Origin: Manduca sexta
Taxonomy: Eukaryota > Arthropoda > Insecta > Lepidoptera > Sphingidae
DNA length: 64,000 bases
Direction: 5' to 3'
Assembly: GCF_014839805.1 (NCBI RefSeq)
Contig: NC_051136.1
Location: forward strand, 2,480,001 to 2,544,000
Positions 23,247-34,491 of the stretch are shown in pieces (position 1 is the first letter of the stretch; each line of letters opens with the position of its first letter). The translations under genes were made by a program, and so were the position numbers. Under the pieces are notes generated by a model. That model saw only the letters and a program-made list of their open reading frames with translations, was not told the DNA's origin and did not search any database.

Positions 23247-23826
23247 AATGAAGAAAGATTTTATTAAAATTTACTTATCAAACTATTACGCTAAAATATA
23301 GTTAGATTCTATCGGAGTCATGTTGCCGCTACTAGGCGTTTGTTAACGTTGTCATTTCTGTATAAAAAACTTTTGAAATAACTAATAAGTAAAAATGAAT
23401 TATCTTTACATTAACATGCCGACAAAAAGTCGTCGTAGCAAAACACACAAATCTCAATTATTAAAAATATCCCGTCTGTTTAACCAGTGCGTTTGTACAC
23501 GCCCGGGATTCAATTCACATCAGGATATTGAGGAGTGACAGGGTTTTGAAGAAGTGGAAATCAAATGTTAGCTTTTAAGTTTGTTGATACATGTAATAAC
23601 CGAGACAGTGCGAGGGAAATGGGCCGGGAAATGTTTTCCGCTCGTTACGTCTCATTGCGACTACACACGACGCGTTTTCAATGTCTGTTTATTGTAACCG
23701 ACAACATTTGTTTATGTATATGTATTTAAATATTAAAAGTTCGAATAGAACGATGCAGTGGTAGTTTCTATTTAAAGTCGACATTAAATATTTTTTGACA
23801 CAGTCAAAAGGTATTGCGAGTTAAAA

Positions 23827-24410
23827 TCTAAACATATATAACTCAAAGATGACTGACTGACATAGTGATGTATCAACGCACAGCCCAAACCACTGGACGG
23901 ATCGGGCTGAAATTTGGCATGCAAGTAAATGTTATGACGTAGGCATCCGTTAAGAAAAGATTTTGATTAATTCTACCCCCAAGGGGATAAAATAGGCGAT
24001 GAAAGTTTGTATGAAACTTTATCAATTTTAAACTGATCGGGCTAAGACTTTGCATGCTTAAAGCTACTATGATGTAGGCATCCCCTAAGAAAGAATTTTG
24101 ATAAATTCCACCCCTAAGGATAAAATAGAGGATGAAAGTTTGTATAAATATTCTTAGATTTTCGACTGATTCAACTGAAATTAAAGATTGGAACTACTAT
24201 GATGAAGACGTTCGCTTTAATAGGATTTTGATTGATTCGACCCCCATGGGGATAAAATTAGTTTGAAGCTATCAGTACCGGGAAAATATGTAGCAAGACT
24301 TTTATCATACAGTCCACTGTACTATAAAACTAACACTGTACTACTGGATAAAAGTCCACTTTTATCCCGGAAAACTCCTTCACGCGGGCGAAGCCGCGAG
24401 CAAAAGCTAG
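23827..24410 (+). mobile_element. Helitron with ~3 internal units of 132-135 bp
   Basis: 5' A|TCTAAACATATATAACTC followed by 'gatgactgactgacatagtga'. 3' cgcgggcgaagccgcgagcaaaagCTAG|T. Interior units begin near 23904, 24039 and 24171 ('cgggctgaaatttggcatgca', diverging in later copies). No coding capacity. Confidence 0.82.
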
Positions 24411-26265
24411 TAACTCATAAATTGACGTCCAAACTTTAAATATAAGATAGATTAGTGATAATCTTATTCGAAGTGTTAAAATAGAATAAGTGTTTCCTGT
24501 CACAATATCGTCTAAAAAGAAAGTAAGTTTAATCCTTTTCATTTTAGAAGACTCCAGGCATATTTTCCTACTCCATCGTCCAATACCAACTATATCAATA
24601 CGGGACCAACCTGAATCTACACATTTTTCAACAGAATTAAAATCTTTGAAAAATTACAACTTGGCAGAGAATATTCGCTGCAAATACATAAAATTATTTC
24701 GCATTGGAAACGTTCGTTTAAACTCGGTTAATAAATAAAACAAATCAGTATCTATAAATTTGTAACTACCAATCAGTTAATAAATCAAATCAGAGAGCAT
24801 ATATTTATATGTGCTCCCTGATTTTAACTTGACTGTTATCAGTCAAGTGTAATTTTAACAAAACTCAAAAAAATCGCATGACAATCGCACGACCATTTTA
24901 CATCGGCAATAGCGCGATGCTAATTACAAATAAACAAACGAATCATTAATGCGATCACACGCGACTGTTAAACTGTACACGTTATTTACTGGCATGGGCT
25001 ACATGGAGTTATTGAAACCGGGGGCAAACATTGGAACTCGGTAGTAACGTGTCGCAGCATACATATTAATTTCAGTTCGTTTCAATGCTGACAAGCGGTG
25101 TCGAACGGCGCCTGATCGTACGCTTTGTGTGCGCTGGTGTAAGACATGAGTTAGTTACATATTATTTATATTTTGTGGTAAAAAATTTAGCTCATAAGAG
25201 AGGTGGACAGCAAGTAAAGAGAGGTAGATTAGTGCAGAGAAGGCTAAGAAAATTTATGCAGTCATTAATGTAACTTGACTGGTTTAAAAGTAATTTTTAA
25301 AACCAAATCAAACCTGTTTTTAATTAAAAATATTTGAAATTAGAACTTTAATATTAAAAATATTCTGTAGAAATAGGAGATCTTATTTCGTCCCCGCATA
25401 TTAAGATAAGGGAAATGAACGGTCGACGCTATTGATAGACCTCGGTGCTTCCATTAATAATTCTTTAAACTATTAAGTCTTTGGTCATTAAACATATTCA
25501 AATCGTCTATTTAATATAGAATAACATATAACATATCCATCTATTTTATATTACAATATATCGACTCTTGAGAGGCAAAAAATACCTAAGCGACGATCGG
25601 CTATCTTTTGAATAAAGCGATTTAAAGTTTTTATTATAATAAGAAAATTCATATCAATTAAACTCCTTACTTTATAAAAATAAAGTCTAATAATAAAGAA
25701 ATTCTAGAATACAAAACCTAGATACAACAATGCAGAAAATTCTGGCAATTCCAAATATGTATATAACTGATAACTCATTTTAGGTATATTTGTAGCTTTC
25801 ACAGTGACCATAACCACTTAGTTGACCCCCACGAAGGCTGGGCGGTAGTAATAAGGTACTTTCTCCGCGAAAACAATTAAAAGATATTGCTTCTAAAGCG
25901 TCGATATTAAACATCGACATCTCTCATGATATCAATACCATCTCATTTCTCATCCAATTGTTCCCGCCAAATCGCTGCCGCTCGCGTATCGAGTCAAATC
26001 CATTTTGACAGGTAGTCGCGTGTCTCGCCCAGGCGCGTTCAATAATTTTATGCATGAAATTTGCCTCACGCTAGGTGTATTTAGTTTAAGAGGCATCGGG
26101 GTGTCGGCTCCTTTGCTTTACCGCTTTAATGTACTCCACTTCATATTTGACTTTCCTTATTATGTTTGCTTTAAGTTTTTCGAAAAGGGTTTGTGTTTAA
26201 GGAATAAACTAATTTTAGGATACTTTGCTCGCTTTGGTTTTTAGCATAAAAACAACATAGAGCGC
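24411..26265. other. Non-coding stretch with two hairpins at 24783-24850
   Basis: 'aatcagagagcatata' pairs imperfectly with 'tatatgtgctccctgatt', followed by a second hairpin (cttgact-gttatc-agtcaag). ORFs at 24490-24738, 25085-25273 and 26005-26244 show no domain. No gene is supported. Confidence 0.4.
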
Positions 26266-26510
26266 ACTTTTATTGCTTTGAATGACGAGATTAGCTTGCT
26301 GTTCGCCTGATGGTAAGCGACACGACTGCCCATAATCAGTAGAGACAACATCCAATACCTTGAATTACAAAGTATTGTTTGGTATTTCACTGCGCTCGCC
26401 ATCCTGAGACATGAGATGTTAAGTCTTATTATGTCCAGTAGTTACACTGACTACAATGTTCTTCAAACCGGAACACATCAGTGACAATACACTACTACTT
26501 TACAGAATAG
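26266..26510 (+). repeat. Dispersed repeat family C, copy 1
   Basis: 'ttattgctttgaatgacgag', 'cgcctgatggtaagcgacacgac', 'actgcgctcgccatcctgagacatgagatgttaagtctta' and 'ttcaaaccggaacacatcagtga'. The 3' module is missing. Confidence 0.8.
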
Positions 26511-27884
26511 TAAATAAAATTGAATTTTATAAAACAAAAGCTGACAGATAAGTCAAATCAAGAAAAAAAATTCCATACATAAAATCAAAGTCATTAACGA
26601 ATGATTTTTGACCTACAATTTGGGTCGAAGCTGAACATTTTTCAAGTGACTTAAAAACAGCAATACAACGTCGACTTTTCCAGACCAAATTGCATCAATC
26701 ATTTATTTAACGCGACTCAACAATTTTAAATGATGGTACATTTGAAGTCTGAAGGTAAACTTTAATTTCATTTAATTCATGCCGCAACATTAATTAATTG
26801 CTAGCGTTTATTGTTATTAATTACAAAAAAGTTTGCAATTATTAAGTGAGTAATGGAGACTAGTAAATAATGGTAGAACAGTTTATTTTAATAAAGGGAG
26901 ACAAGTGCTGCAATATATCAAGCGACATAGTGACTGTTTCAGCTGACTCGGAGTTTTTTATCTTTAAAATGTTTGTATCTTTTCTATTATTTGCAGTAGA
27001 TGTTTAAAGGCTTTCAAAAATAATATTTGTTTAATTTTTTCAATTTCAAACTATGACGGTATTAAGATCTGCATCAAATATTTTAGCGTCAGCTTTAACA
27101 CATAAGAAGTAATTGTCTCTTAGAAGAGAATAGCGTAGACTAAACTAAGTGAAAGAGCTTGAATGTGAAATAAGACTTGCACCTAGCTTTACAAGAAATA
27201 ATGAAATTTTACAAAGACATTAAACAGTATAGTTAGTTATATACCGAATACCCGGATCAAATTTGTGCTTCAAACCGTCTTACCAATTGGTAATAATCTG
27301 AGAACTATGAAATTTTAGCAATAATTGATCAAGTCATTATAAGAATATAAGTAAAGTTATAGAATGAAATTGTTATTTTTTTTTAGAATAACAGATCCAG
27401 ACTTGTAAACAAATGTGAAATGTTTGTGGTTTTTAATTCACCTACGTGGTATATTAAATATTACAAAACCAACATCAACCAAACAAATTCAGATCGCAAT
27501 ATTGCATACATGACAAGTCACTAAAATGTACTACATTGGAACGTAGAAATACAGCGAGCTATTTCAATATAAAAATACCAGTTAGTTTCTGTCGGTTTGT
27601 TTATAAACCCCGCGGGAAATGAAGTGCTAACTTCAAGAATTTCATATCGCTGAAAAGAAAATTTCGCTGTAATTGAAAAGGAAATGAAAAGTCCCGTACG
27701 AAATTGCTTCAAGTTCAAAGGAACGTGACATCTGTGATTATATTGCGGGATTATTAACGTACACGCAGAGTTTCTACAATGCGAACATGGTAATAGGCTC
27801 AAGGAGTTTAGTAAACATAACTTAAGTACTATACGTTAATTCTTTAGTGCTTAGTGCTTATAGCTCTAGTGACCAAAAATATCA
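26511..27884. other. AT-rich non-coding stretch
   Basis: No gene or repeat recognised beyond low-complexity AT. Confidence 0.4.
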
Positions 27885-28196
27885 TTTTTTTTATTGCTTT
27901 GAATGACGACACGAGCTTGCCAGTCGCCTTATGGTAAGCGATACGATCGCCCATTAACAGTAGAAAGACCATTCAACACCTTGAATTATAAAATGTTGTT
28001 TGATATTCCACTACGCTCGCTATCATGAGACAGGAGATGTTAAGTCTTATTGTGTACAGTAGTTACACTGGCTCCAATGTCCTTCAAATCGGAACACAAG
28101 AGTGACTACACACTGTTGCTCGGCGGCACATATAGACATTGCGGTGGTACTTACCCAGGCCGTCTCTCACATATGAGAGACCTACCACCAGTAGGT
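27885..28196 (+). repeat. Dispersed repeat family C, copy 2 (near complete)
   Basis: Same order as 26266-26510 but continuing through 'tgttgctcggcggcacatatagacattgcggtggtacttacccaggc' and 'catatgagagacctaccaccagt'. This 3' module, reversed, is the ancestor-like form of the minisatellite unit at 14776-15133. Confidence 0.82.
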
Positions 28197-28710
28197 AATT
28201 TTAGGTATAACGTTATTACATAGCCTTGATTAATGACATTTGAGAGTCGTAACAATTTTGCCGGCTCTTTTACCAGCTGGCACTTGCGGGAAAAGTTCAT
28301 CTCACCGAAGCCAGAAACAAAAGTTAAGAATATTTTTATCGTCATCGTTTTTGACATTAAAGCCGCTTGCTGTCTGATCCGAAATATGAAACACAGTGTC
28401 CACATCATGACACTATATTTATGCAAGACAATAAAACTAAAAGCATTCGCAATACGCTCTTAAAATCCATGCAGCTTCAACTTTCAGGGCAGTGTGTCAA
28501 AAACGCTTCAAAGAGAAATTGTCGCGTGTAGTCGCTTTGACACGACTTCCCTCATGCAAATCCTCTCGCGTCCTCATTTCCATCGTGTCACAATACAGGA
28601 TTGTGAGGGAAGTCACGTGTTTATGAGCTAATGACTTGATTGTTCTTGTGAGTGAGTATGTTTTGGATTTTGTACTGATTCTAACAATATTTGTAGTTTT
28701 TAGATTATTG
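28197..28710. other. Non-coding stretch with an 11-bp inverted repeat
   Basis: 'gacttccctca' near 28552 and 'tgagggaagtc' near 28605 can pair across ~45 bp. Overlapping ORFs on both strands (28151-28463) have no domain. Confidence 0.35.
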
Positions 28711-28893
28711 TCTATACTAATATTATAAAGCTAAAGAGTTTGAACGCGCTGACCTCAGGAACTACTTAAACCATTTTGAATTTTTTTCCTAGTAGGAAGC
28801 TACATTACTCCTGTGTGCGATAGGTTACTTATTCTTGGTAAAACATTTATTTTGGTAAAACTTTTTCATGCGGGCGGAGCTGCATGTAAATAT
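28711..28893 (+). mobile_element. Helitron, short copy with eroded 3' end
   Basis: 5' TCTATACTAATATTATAAAG is intact, followed by 'aaagagtttgaacgcgctgacctcagg'. The 3' gcgggcggagctgcatgtaaa has lost the CTAG. Confidence 0.75.
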
Positions 28894-29030
28894 TATTATT
28901 TTATAATAGCAGTAATCATGCATGACTAGTGATTTGGAACGAGTTTTGTGCAACCAATATTGACAATTAATATCTAAAGATTTGAATTACAAAATGTGAT
29001 GATAAGAAGTTGTCCATAAACTATGTTTTG

Positions 29031-29230
29031 CTCGCGGATTCGCCCCGTGAAGGAGTTTTCCGGGATATAAGTCCCGCTATATATTTTCTCGGGATAAAAA
29101 TTACCCTATATCCTTTCCAGGGTTTTAAACTATGTCTATGCAAAATTCCATAAAAATCCGTTCAGTAGATTTTGAGAAAATCGATAACATACAGATAAAC
29201 AAGGGGACTTTGTTTTATAATATGTATAGA
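29031..29230 (-). mobile_element. Helitron, non-autonomous
   Basis: Minus-strand 5' end TCTATACATATTATAAAACA then 'aagtcccc'. 3' 'ttcacggggcgaatccgcgagcaaaacatag' (CTAG mutated to ATAG). Close relative at 34278-34491. Confidence 0.78.
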
Positions 29231-31627
29231 TACATATTATGATATTGACGTAGCGTTTCTAGGATGCTTCTTTATTGTAAAAATGTTAGAAGATTAATAA
29301 AACATGTAGAGATTACTTCAGACCACTTAGATTTTGAGAAGACGAACAAGTTTTTCGCAATTTTGTGGCTGAATGTAAAACAGTGTGTGGTAAATGTATA
29401 CTGTAATAAAGGACAACAGCTGTGATCTGTGTTTTATTGTTCTTACGAGTACTCTACGCCAGACGTGAAGAACTGATGCTACAGACTAAATGTGTACGAC
29501 ATAGGTATGTTTTGAATGTATGATCGGGTCTTCGATTTCATTCCCAGGTAAGGTACTGTTTTAAAAAAATCTGCCATAATTTACACGTGATCAAGTATCT
29601 AACATATGATATAACTGTAATATGTGTATACATTCATCTGTTATTCAAATTCAAACTCTAGGAGACTGATGGTGAGTTTAAAATGATCAAGTGTAAATGT
29701 CATATTGCTAGTATTTTTATGCAGATGTTTTGAAGAATAATAACAAATGTTCAAAAACTGCCACAATACTAGTGGAATCCTATGCTTTGCTTATCTTAAA
29801 AGACGAAAAGGGAGAGGTAAGAGGAGAAAAAAGCAAGAGGAAGAAGTATAAAGGTGTTGATTTATTTATTTTTATTTCCACGCTTTCTATATATCAATTT
29901 ATAAAGATGGATTTATGCCGAAGGCATTCTGTACCAGTCAAACTTTGAGTAATACAGAGATGAATCAATATAGGTAGGTGTAATAATAATATGTTAAAAT
30001 ATGGAGAGAAAAAATTTCAAATAATATAGCATAAATATAAAAGTATAACTATACGAACATAAAGAAAGAAAGGAAAGATATATAATATTAATATACGACA
30101 TCCGTATGAATATATAATTCTAAAATAATAGAAGAAGATTGTTGAGATGATTCCGTCAGTTTTTTAAACAACAGCAGTCAAACTTTTGCTTTGAATGCAA
30201 ACGATTCATGGTCGTCCTAACATAGAATGCGATTGCATTCCAGAGAAAAAGGATTGAAATCGATTGAAAATACGTGTAAAATGCAAAAATAAATACGCTC
30301 AAGTCTCCAAAGACGTATGAACTCCATTGAACTTACTTAGTATAAATGGCTACAGCACGTCTCCAAATTAATTTTATCTGAAACAAGCTACCAAAACAAT
30401 TCATAGAGGGTATCTTGTTTATCGGATAATTTGGCCATATTATTCTAAGAGTAGTTTCGTGCGTTGCCGGCGAGTCGCTTGCCGTTGAATACTAATTTCT
30501 AAGCCGTAGTCGTACCCTCGCCGCTGCACCCCGCAGTTTGGTTTACCTAATTTTGTGGTTTGAGTTGCGAGCGAATTTATTATTAGGTTAAATTTTAATG
30601 GGATTAAATAAGTGGTTACGTTTATTCTGGAAGATAGTGCGGGATTTCGTCTGCTTTGTATTTTCGTTAAGAATCCATTCTCAAGCAAATGATATCAGGA
30701 AGACCGTAAAGAGTTACTGGACCTGGAAAGTGAAACTAAAGTCCTCTGGTCTACAATCCGTATACGTAACTATTAAACTAGAAGAGGCACATCGTATCAT
30801 GACGTAAAACCTCAGCGTATACGCAAGGAGTATTGCAAAACCTTTCGGGAATAAAAGGCTTGTGACATGTAAGACGAAAACCAAACCCAAATCCCCTGCC
30901 TTGCACCACAATCCAATAGCCATATTGTATTAGCATGATTGCTCTGGTTATTAGCATTTATTTAGGCTTGCCTCGTTACGCGGCGTAGACGATAGATGAA
31001 TATTCCATTGATATTTGCACATGAAACACATCGTACGAAAACAAAATGAAGGAGTAAAGGGAAACAAAGAATAACGTCGGGACGCTCGATATGAGCTAAG
31101 ATATGTTGATTAATTCAGATTTATGGAAGGCTTTTCGGTCATGGAAACGTCTGCGCCATATCTCTATTTTCGCTTAAAATGATGGATTGGTAATTTAGTC
31201 GAGATGGTTTGGTTTGTATTTTGATTTGTAATTCCATTTGTAATTTTTGGGAATTGAGAATTTTAGAATTTCTTACCAGTTGTGTTGTTTTGATTGAACC
31301 AGTGAAGTCGATAAGGGCTGTTTCAAAGATCAAGAAGTCAAACGTTGCTCTATTTGGCTTGTAGTTCAAGTTAAATAAATTATCTATATTACAATTATTA
31401 AACGTGTTACATATAAAATCTTACCGTGTAGTCTTTTGTGTTTGGAATTTGTAGAGGGTCTTTTTTCTATTAGTAGCAGATATATATAGCTGATAATCTC
31501 ATTCTTCGGTTTAACAAAAGTAATATTACGTTTTTTTATTGTGTACTTTAAAAATGATTACAATTGTTAGCTGTTGTGGAAATTTAAAAAAACTATATCA
31601 CGTTTTTTTCATCGAAGTAGTAGATAT
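29231..31627. other. Long non-coding stretch
   Basis: Chance ORFs on both strands at 30440-30923 and 31139-31369 lack domains. A reversed LINE tail is at 29855-29946 (below). No gene supported. Confidence 0.35.
29855..29946 (-). repeat. LINE 3' tail
   Basis: 'ttgatttatttatttttattt' followed by 'ggatttatgccgaaggcattctgtaccagtcaa'. The block recurs at 60330-60420 ('ggacttaatggcaaagtaattttctaccagtc'). Read as the 3' end of a jockey/R1-like LINE; the clade is inferred. Confidence 0.5.
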
Positions 31628-31822
31628 CCACTTCTCGCCATGTGTGTTCCATTCCATGATATGATGGGGGGTGAGCCTATTGTCATATCGGGTACAAATT
31701 CCAGACGTCAGGCTGATATTCGGCAGAAAAACCCCATACCATTTTGCTTAACGGGGATTCGAACGAGGGACCTTAGGACGGTGGTCATTCACGCACGCAA
31801 TACCACTATGCCACCGAGATAG
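31628..31822 (-). repeat. SINE family B copy
   Basis: Reversed body ('cattccatgatatgatgggggg', 'cctattgtcatatcgggtacaaattccaga') and head ('ggggattcgaacgaggga', 'ataccactatgccaccga'). Confidence 0.75.
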
Positions 31823-32109
31823 TATAGGTACAGAATTTATTTTGCATATTTTCCTCTTCAAACTTTGAAATTGCTTTGATAACCACAAACTCGACTGCAA
31901 TAGCTTAATCTCTCCAGTTATAGTCAGATTTGGTTAGTCTAGTTGGATTAGCTTCAGGCAAATTAGGTTAGTAAACTATAATGTTTAGTAGTATGGGAGC
32001 TATATTTGGGCCTCTGTTATGTATACATCCTGGTTTTGAAGTTAGAAATACTAAATTGGATAAAGTTAATTGTGGTCTGATTCATTATAAGTATGTAGAT
32101 TCAATTTAA

Positions 32110-32330
32110 ATTGCCTCGTTGGCATAATTGTATTGCTTGCGGGTACGACTATTCCTCTGAGATATCGAGTTTTTCTACTCAGTCACAGTCGGAATTTGTG
32201 CCCAATTATAAGGTTAACCCCCTTAACGCCATGGGCCGGAATACATATAGCAAAAGTGAGTGAGCTAGTTGCGCCTCTGCCTACCATTGCGGATAAAAGG
32301 CGTGATTGTGAGTGTCTCTGTGTGTGATAA
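32110..32330 (+). repeat. SINE family B copy, head eroded
   Basis: 'ttggcataattgtattgcttgcgggtac', then 'ttctactcagtcacagtcggaatttgtgccc', 'cgccatgggccggaatacat' and 'gataaaaggcgtgattgtgag'. Box B is largely lost. Confidence 0.65.
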
Positions 32331-32434
32331 GATAAGCAGAGATTGCTCTGAAGACGATCACGGAACTCAATGCCATCGCTAGTCGCCAGTTCAATATAGA
32401 CTCTATTCGTTCAGATACAGTGCAATTATTTTTC

Positions 32435-32531
32435 AATGACATGATATTCTTTTAAATTCTAATTTCAATGACCAGTAATCATTAATGACATGATATTATT
32501 ATAAAATCTAGTTTGAATTACCAATAATCAT
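32435..32531. repeat. Direct tandem duplication, 2 x ~49 bp
   Basis: 'aatgacatgatatt' starts at 32435 and 32484, and both units end 'aatcatt'. AT-rich unique sequence, not a known element. Confidence 0.8.
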
Positions 32532-32831
32532 TAATTATTTATCTTAATTAAGTCTTAATTTTATTATACTAACAAATATTAAGTGCCTAAGCAAACTACA
32601 TGGATTCCAAGGTATATTAGCAACAGAATAGAGACTGCGCATACTAGATAAGCGGGCTGAATCGTTAGCGTGCATAATACAGTCGTCTTAGGCTATTTGA
32701 AGTAATTTAACTTTTATTGCTAGACATAGAACTGTATGGGTTTTTATCACAAGTGCTTTAGCAAGTACGTTTAAATCGTTAAGTAGACTGTCGCTTCGAA
32801 GGGTGAAAATGAAGCAAAAACTATTTCAGTG

Positions 32832-32877
32832 AAATAAGTCCTTTTGTAAGTTCACTTCACTTTCAAAAGGATTATTT
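32832..32877. other. Hairpin, ~14-bp stem
   Basis: 'aaataagtccttttg' pairs with 'caaaaggattattt' with one mismatch across an ~18-nt loop. Function unknown. Confidence 0.5.
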
Positions 32878-33040
32878 AGAATTTGAACTACTTACACGAT
32901 TCTGTGAGCTTATGTCCGTCTTAATATGTGATAGGAATAATTCACCATGAATCAATCGATCATCCTATAGCTGTAAAATGGTAAACGTACCACGATGTTG
33001 GACAGAAATTCCAATCTCGAACAACTTTTTTAATAATTTA

Positions 33041-33148
33041 GGGGCAAACGAGTGTAAAGACGACTGGATGCATAAACTGGCAGACCGGGCTCTGTGGCGT
33101 ACCTTGGGAGAGGCCTATGTCCAGCAGTGGATTGCAAGGAGCTGCTGA
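33041..33148 (+). pseudogene. RTE-type LINE, C-terminal end of the ORF
   Basis: In frame: ..DWMHKLADRALWRT then LGEAYVQQWIARSC and TGA at 33146-33148. This is a typical RTE C-terminus. The rest of the LINE (endonuclease, reverse transcriptase) is missing because of 5' truncation. Confidence 0.75.
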
Positions 33149-33154
33149 TGATGA

Positions 33155-33235
33155 TGAAACGAGCATACGGTTCACCTGATGGTAAGTGATTACCTTCACC
33201 TATAAACATCTGCCATACCAATAAACTTTTGGGTT
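33155..33235 (+). repeat. Dispersed repeat family E-like fragment
   Basis: 'acgagcatacggttcacctgatggtaagtgattacc' followed by 'cctataaacatctgccatacc'. Compare 42800-42860. Confidence 0.6.
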
Positions 33236-33249
33236 TTGTTCGAAAAATG

Positions 33250-33318
33250 TGTTGTGTTATTGGGAATCGAATTCAGGTGCTCACGTCTCTCAGATCTATA
33301 GTCACTAGACCACTGGAG
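33250..33318 (-). repeat. tRNA-like SINE head fragment
   Basis: 'gggaatcgaattcaggtgctcacgtctctcagatc' with 'cactagaccactgga' is a reversed box B/box A layout. A similar fragment lies at 44225-44290. Not a complete tRNA. Confidence 0.4.
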
Positions 33319-33536
33319 TTAACATACTATAATATGATGTCGGCATGTATGTGACGTTGGCACATTACATCGCCATCTTGAAATTAGGGTAGTCGAGTAA
33401 ACTAAGGGTTTAATGTTAGTGATATGGCCTAGATAAGCAAGTGAGATCGTTAAGTTGCATATTCAAGTTGATACGTCTGAGATTATTTAAAGTTAATATT
33501 GTCCCTATAACCTGTGTTCTATTTACAGCTATTTTA

Positions 33537-33681
33537 AATAAACGATCCCAATTTCAATCTTTAATCTGATTCCGAGAATTAACCAATCAAAACAATTCAT
33601 TTGTAAGCATGTCAAAAATACTTTGTTCTGATTGGCCCATTTTTGAGCTAATTCAAAAAAAAGCGGTTAGGGTCGTTTATT
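33537..33681. mobile_element. MITE, 145 bp, with ~13-bp terminal inverted repeats
   Basis: Ends 'aataaacgatccc' and 'gggtcgtttatt'. The interior is itself quasi-palindromic ('ccaatcaaaacaat' against 'ttgttctgattggcc'). The exact target duplication is unclear because of flanking A/T runs. Confidence 0.75.
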
Positions 33682-33689
33682 AAAAAGTG

Positions 33690-34277
33690 CGATCGATTCC
33701 CGTGGTTTCGTGCGTATTTTCTGAAAAAGATGTTTGAGATTCGATTTCCAGATCGGATATATTTCCCGTTTAAAATAACTCGAAATACCAACCAGCATAT
33801 CTCAGTGGGATATCTAACCCTCTGCGATCTTAATAATAGTATCTTAATAATAATTTCGATCTTATTAATATCATAGTAGTAGAATTTAATAATAAAAATT
33901 TGAAAGAGCCAGAAAATCTTTTAAAAGAATTTCAAAGTGACAAATCTCACAACGTAACCGACACGTGTAGAATAGTTTCGTCCAGAGCGTCCGATAAGGA
34001 TCGGTAAGTCTTCTAATTCCTCAATAAGTTCCTTTTCAATGCTCGAGATCACCTGACTTATCTTCGGATCAATGTCGCCGGACCCAGCCTTTGCGGGTTT
34101 CAATTTTATTTCTTTTTTGATTAGGTCTTGCTTTTCCCGCCATTACTGTGGTTTGCATAGATTTTGCGCTTTATTTCTTAATAGGTGTTGATCACGACTT
34201 TCGTGTGGAAACCCTTTTCTACTTAAGTTCCTAAAGTACTGTAGCTTTATTTATAAATGAAAATTAAATATATTATA
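33690..34277. other. AT-rich non-coding stretch
   Basis: A 60-aa minus-strand ORF (33921-34103) has no domain. No gene or repeat recognised. Confidence 0.4.
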
Positions 34278-34491
34278 CTAGCTTTTGCTCGCGGCTTCGC
34301 CCGCCTAAAGGAGTTTTCTGGGATAAAAGTCCCGCTATATATTTCCCGGTATAAAAAATAGCCTCTAAGCTTCCCAGGGTCTTAAACTATCTACATACAA
34401 AATTTCATAAAAATCCGTTCAGTAGATTTTGGGAAAAACGATAAGACACAGGCAGACAGAAAAGGAGACTTTGTTTTATAATATGTATAAA
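34278..34491 (-). mobile_element. Helitron, non-autonomous
   Basis: Minus strand: 5' near TTATACATATTATAAAACAA then 'agtctcc', and 3' 'gggcgaagccgcgagcaaaagCTAG' followed by T. Sister copy at 29031-29230. Confidence 0.82.
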
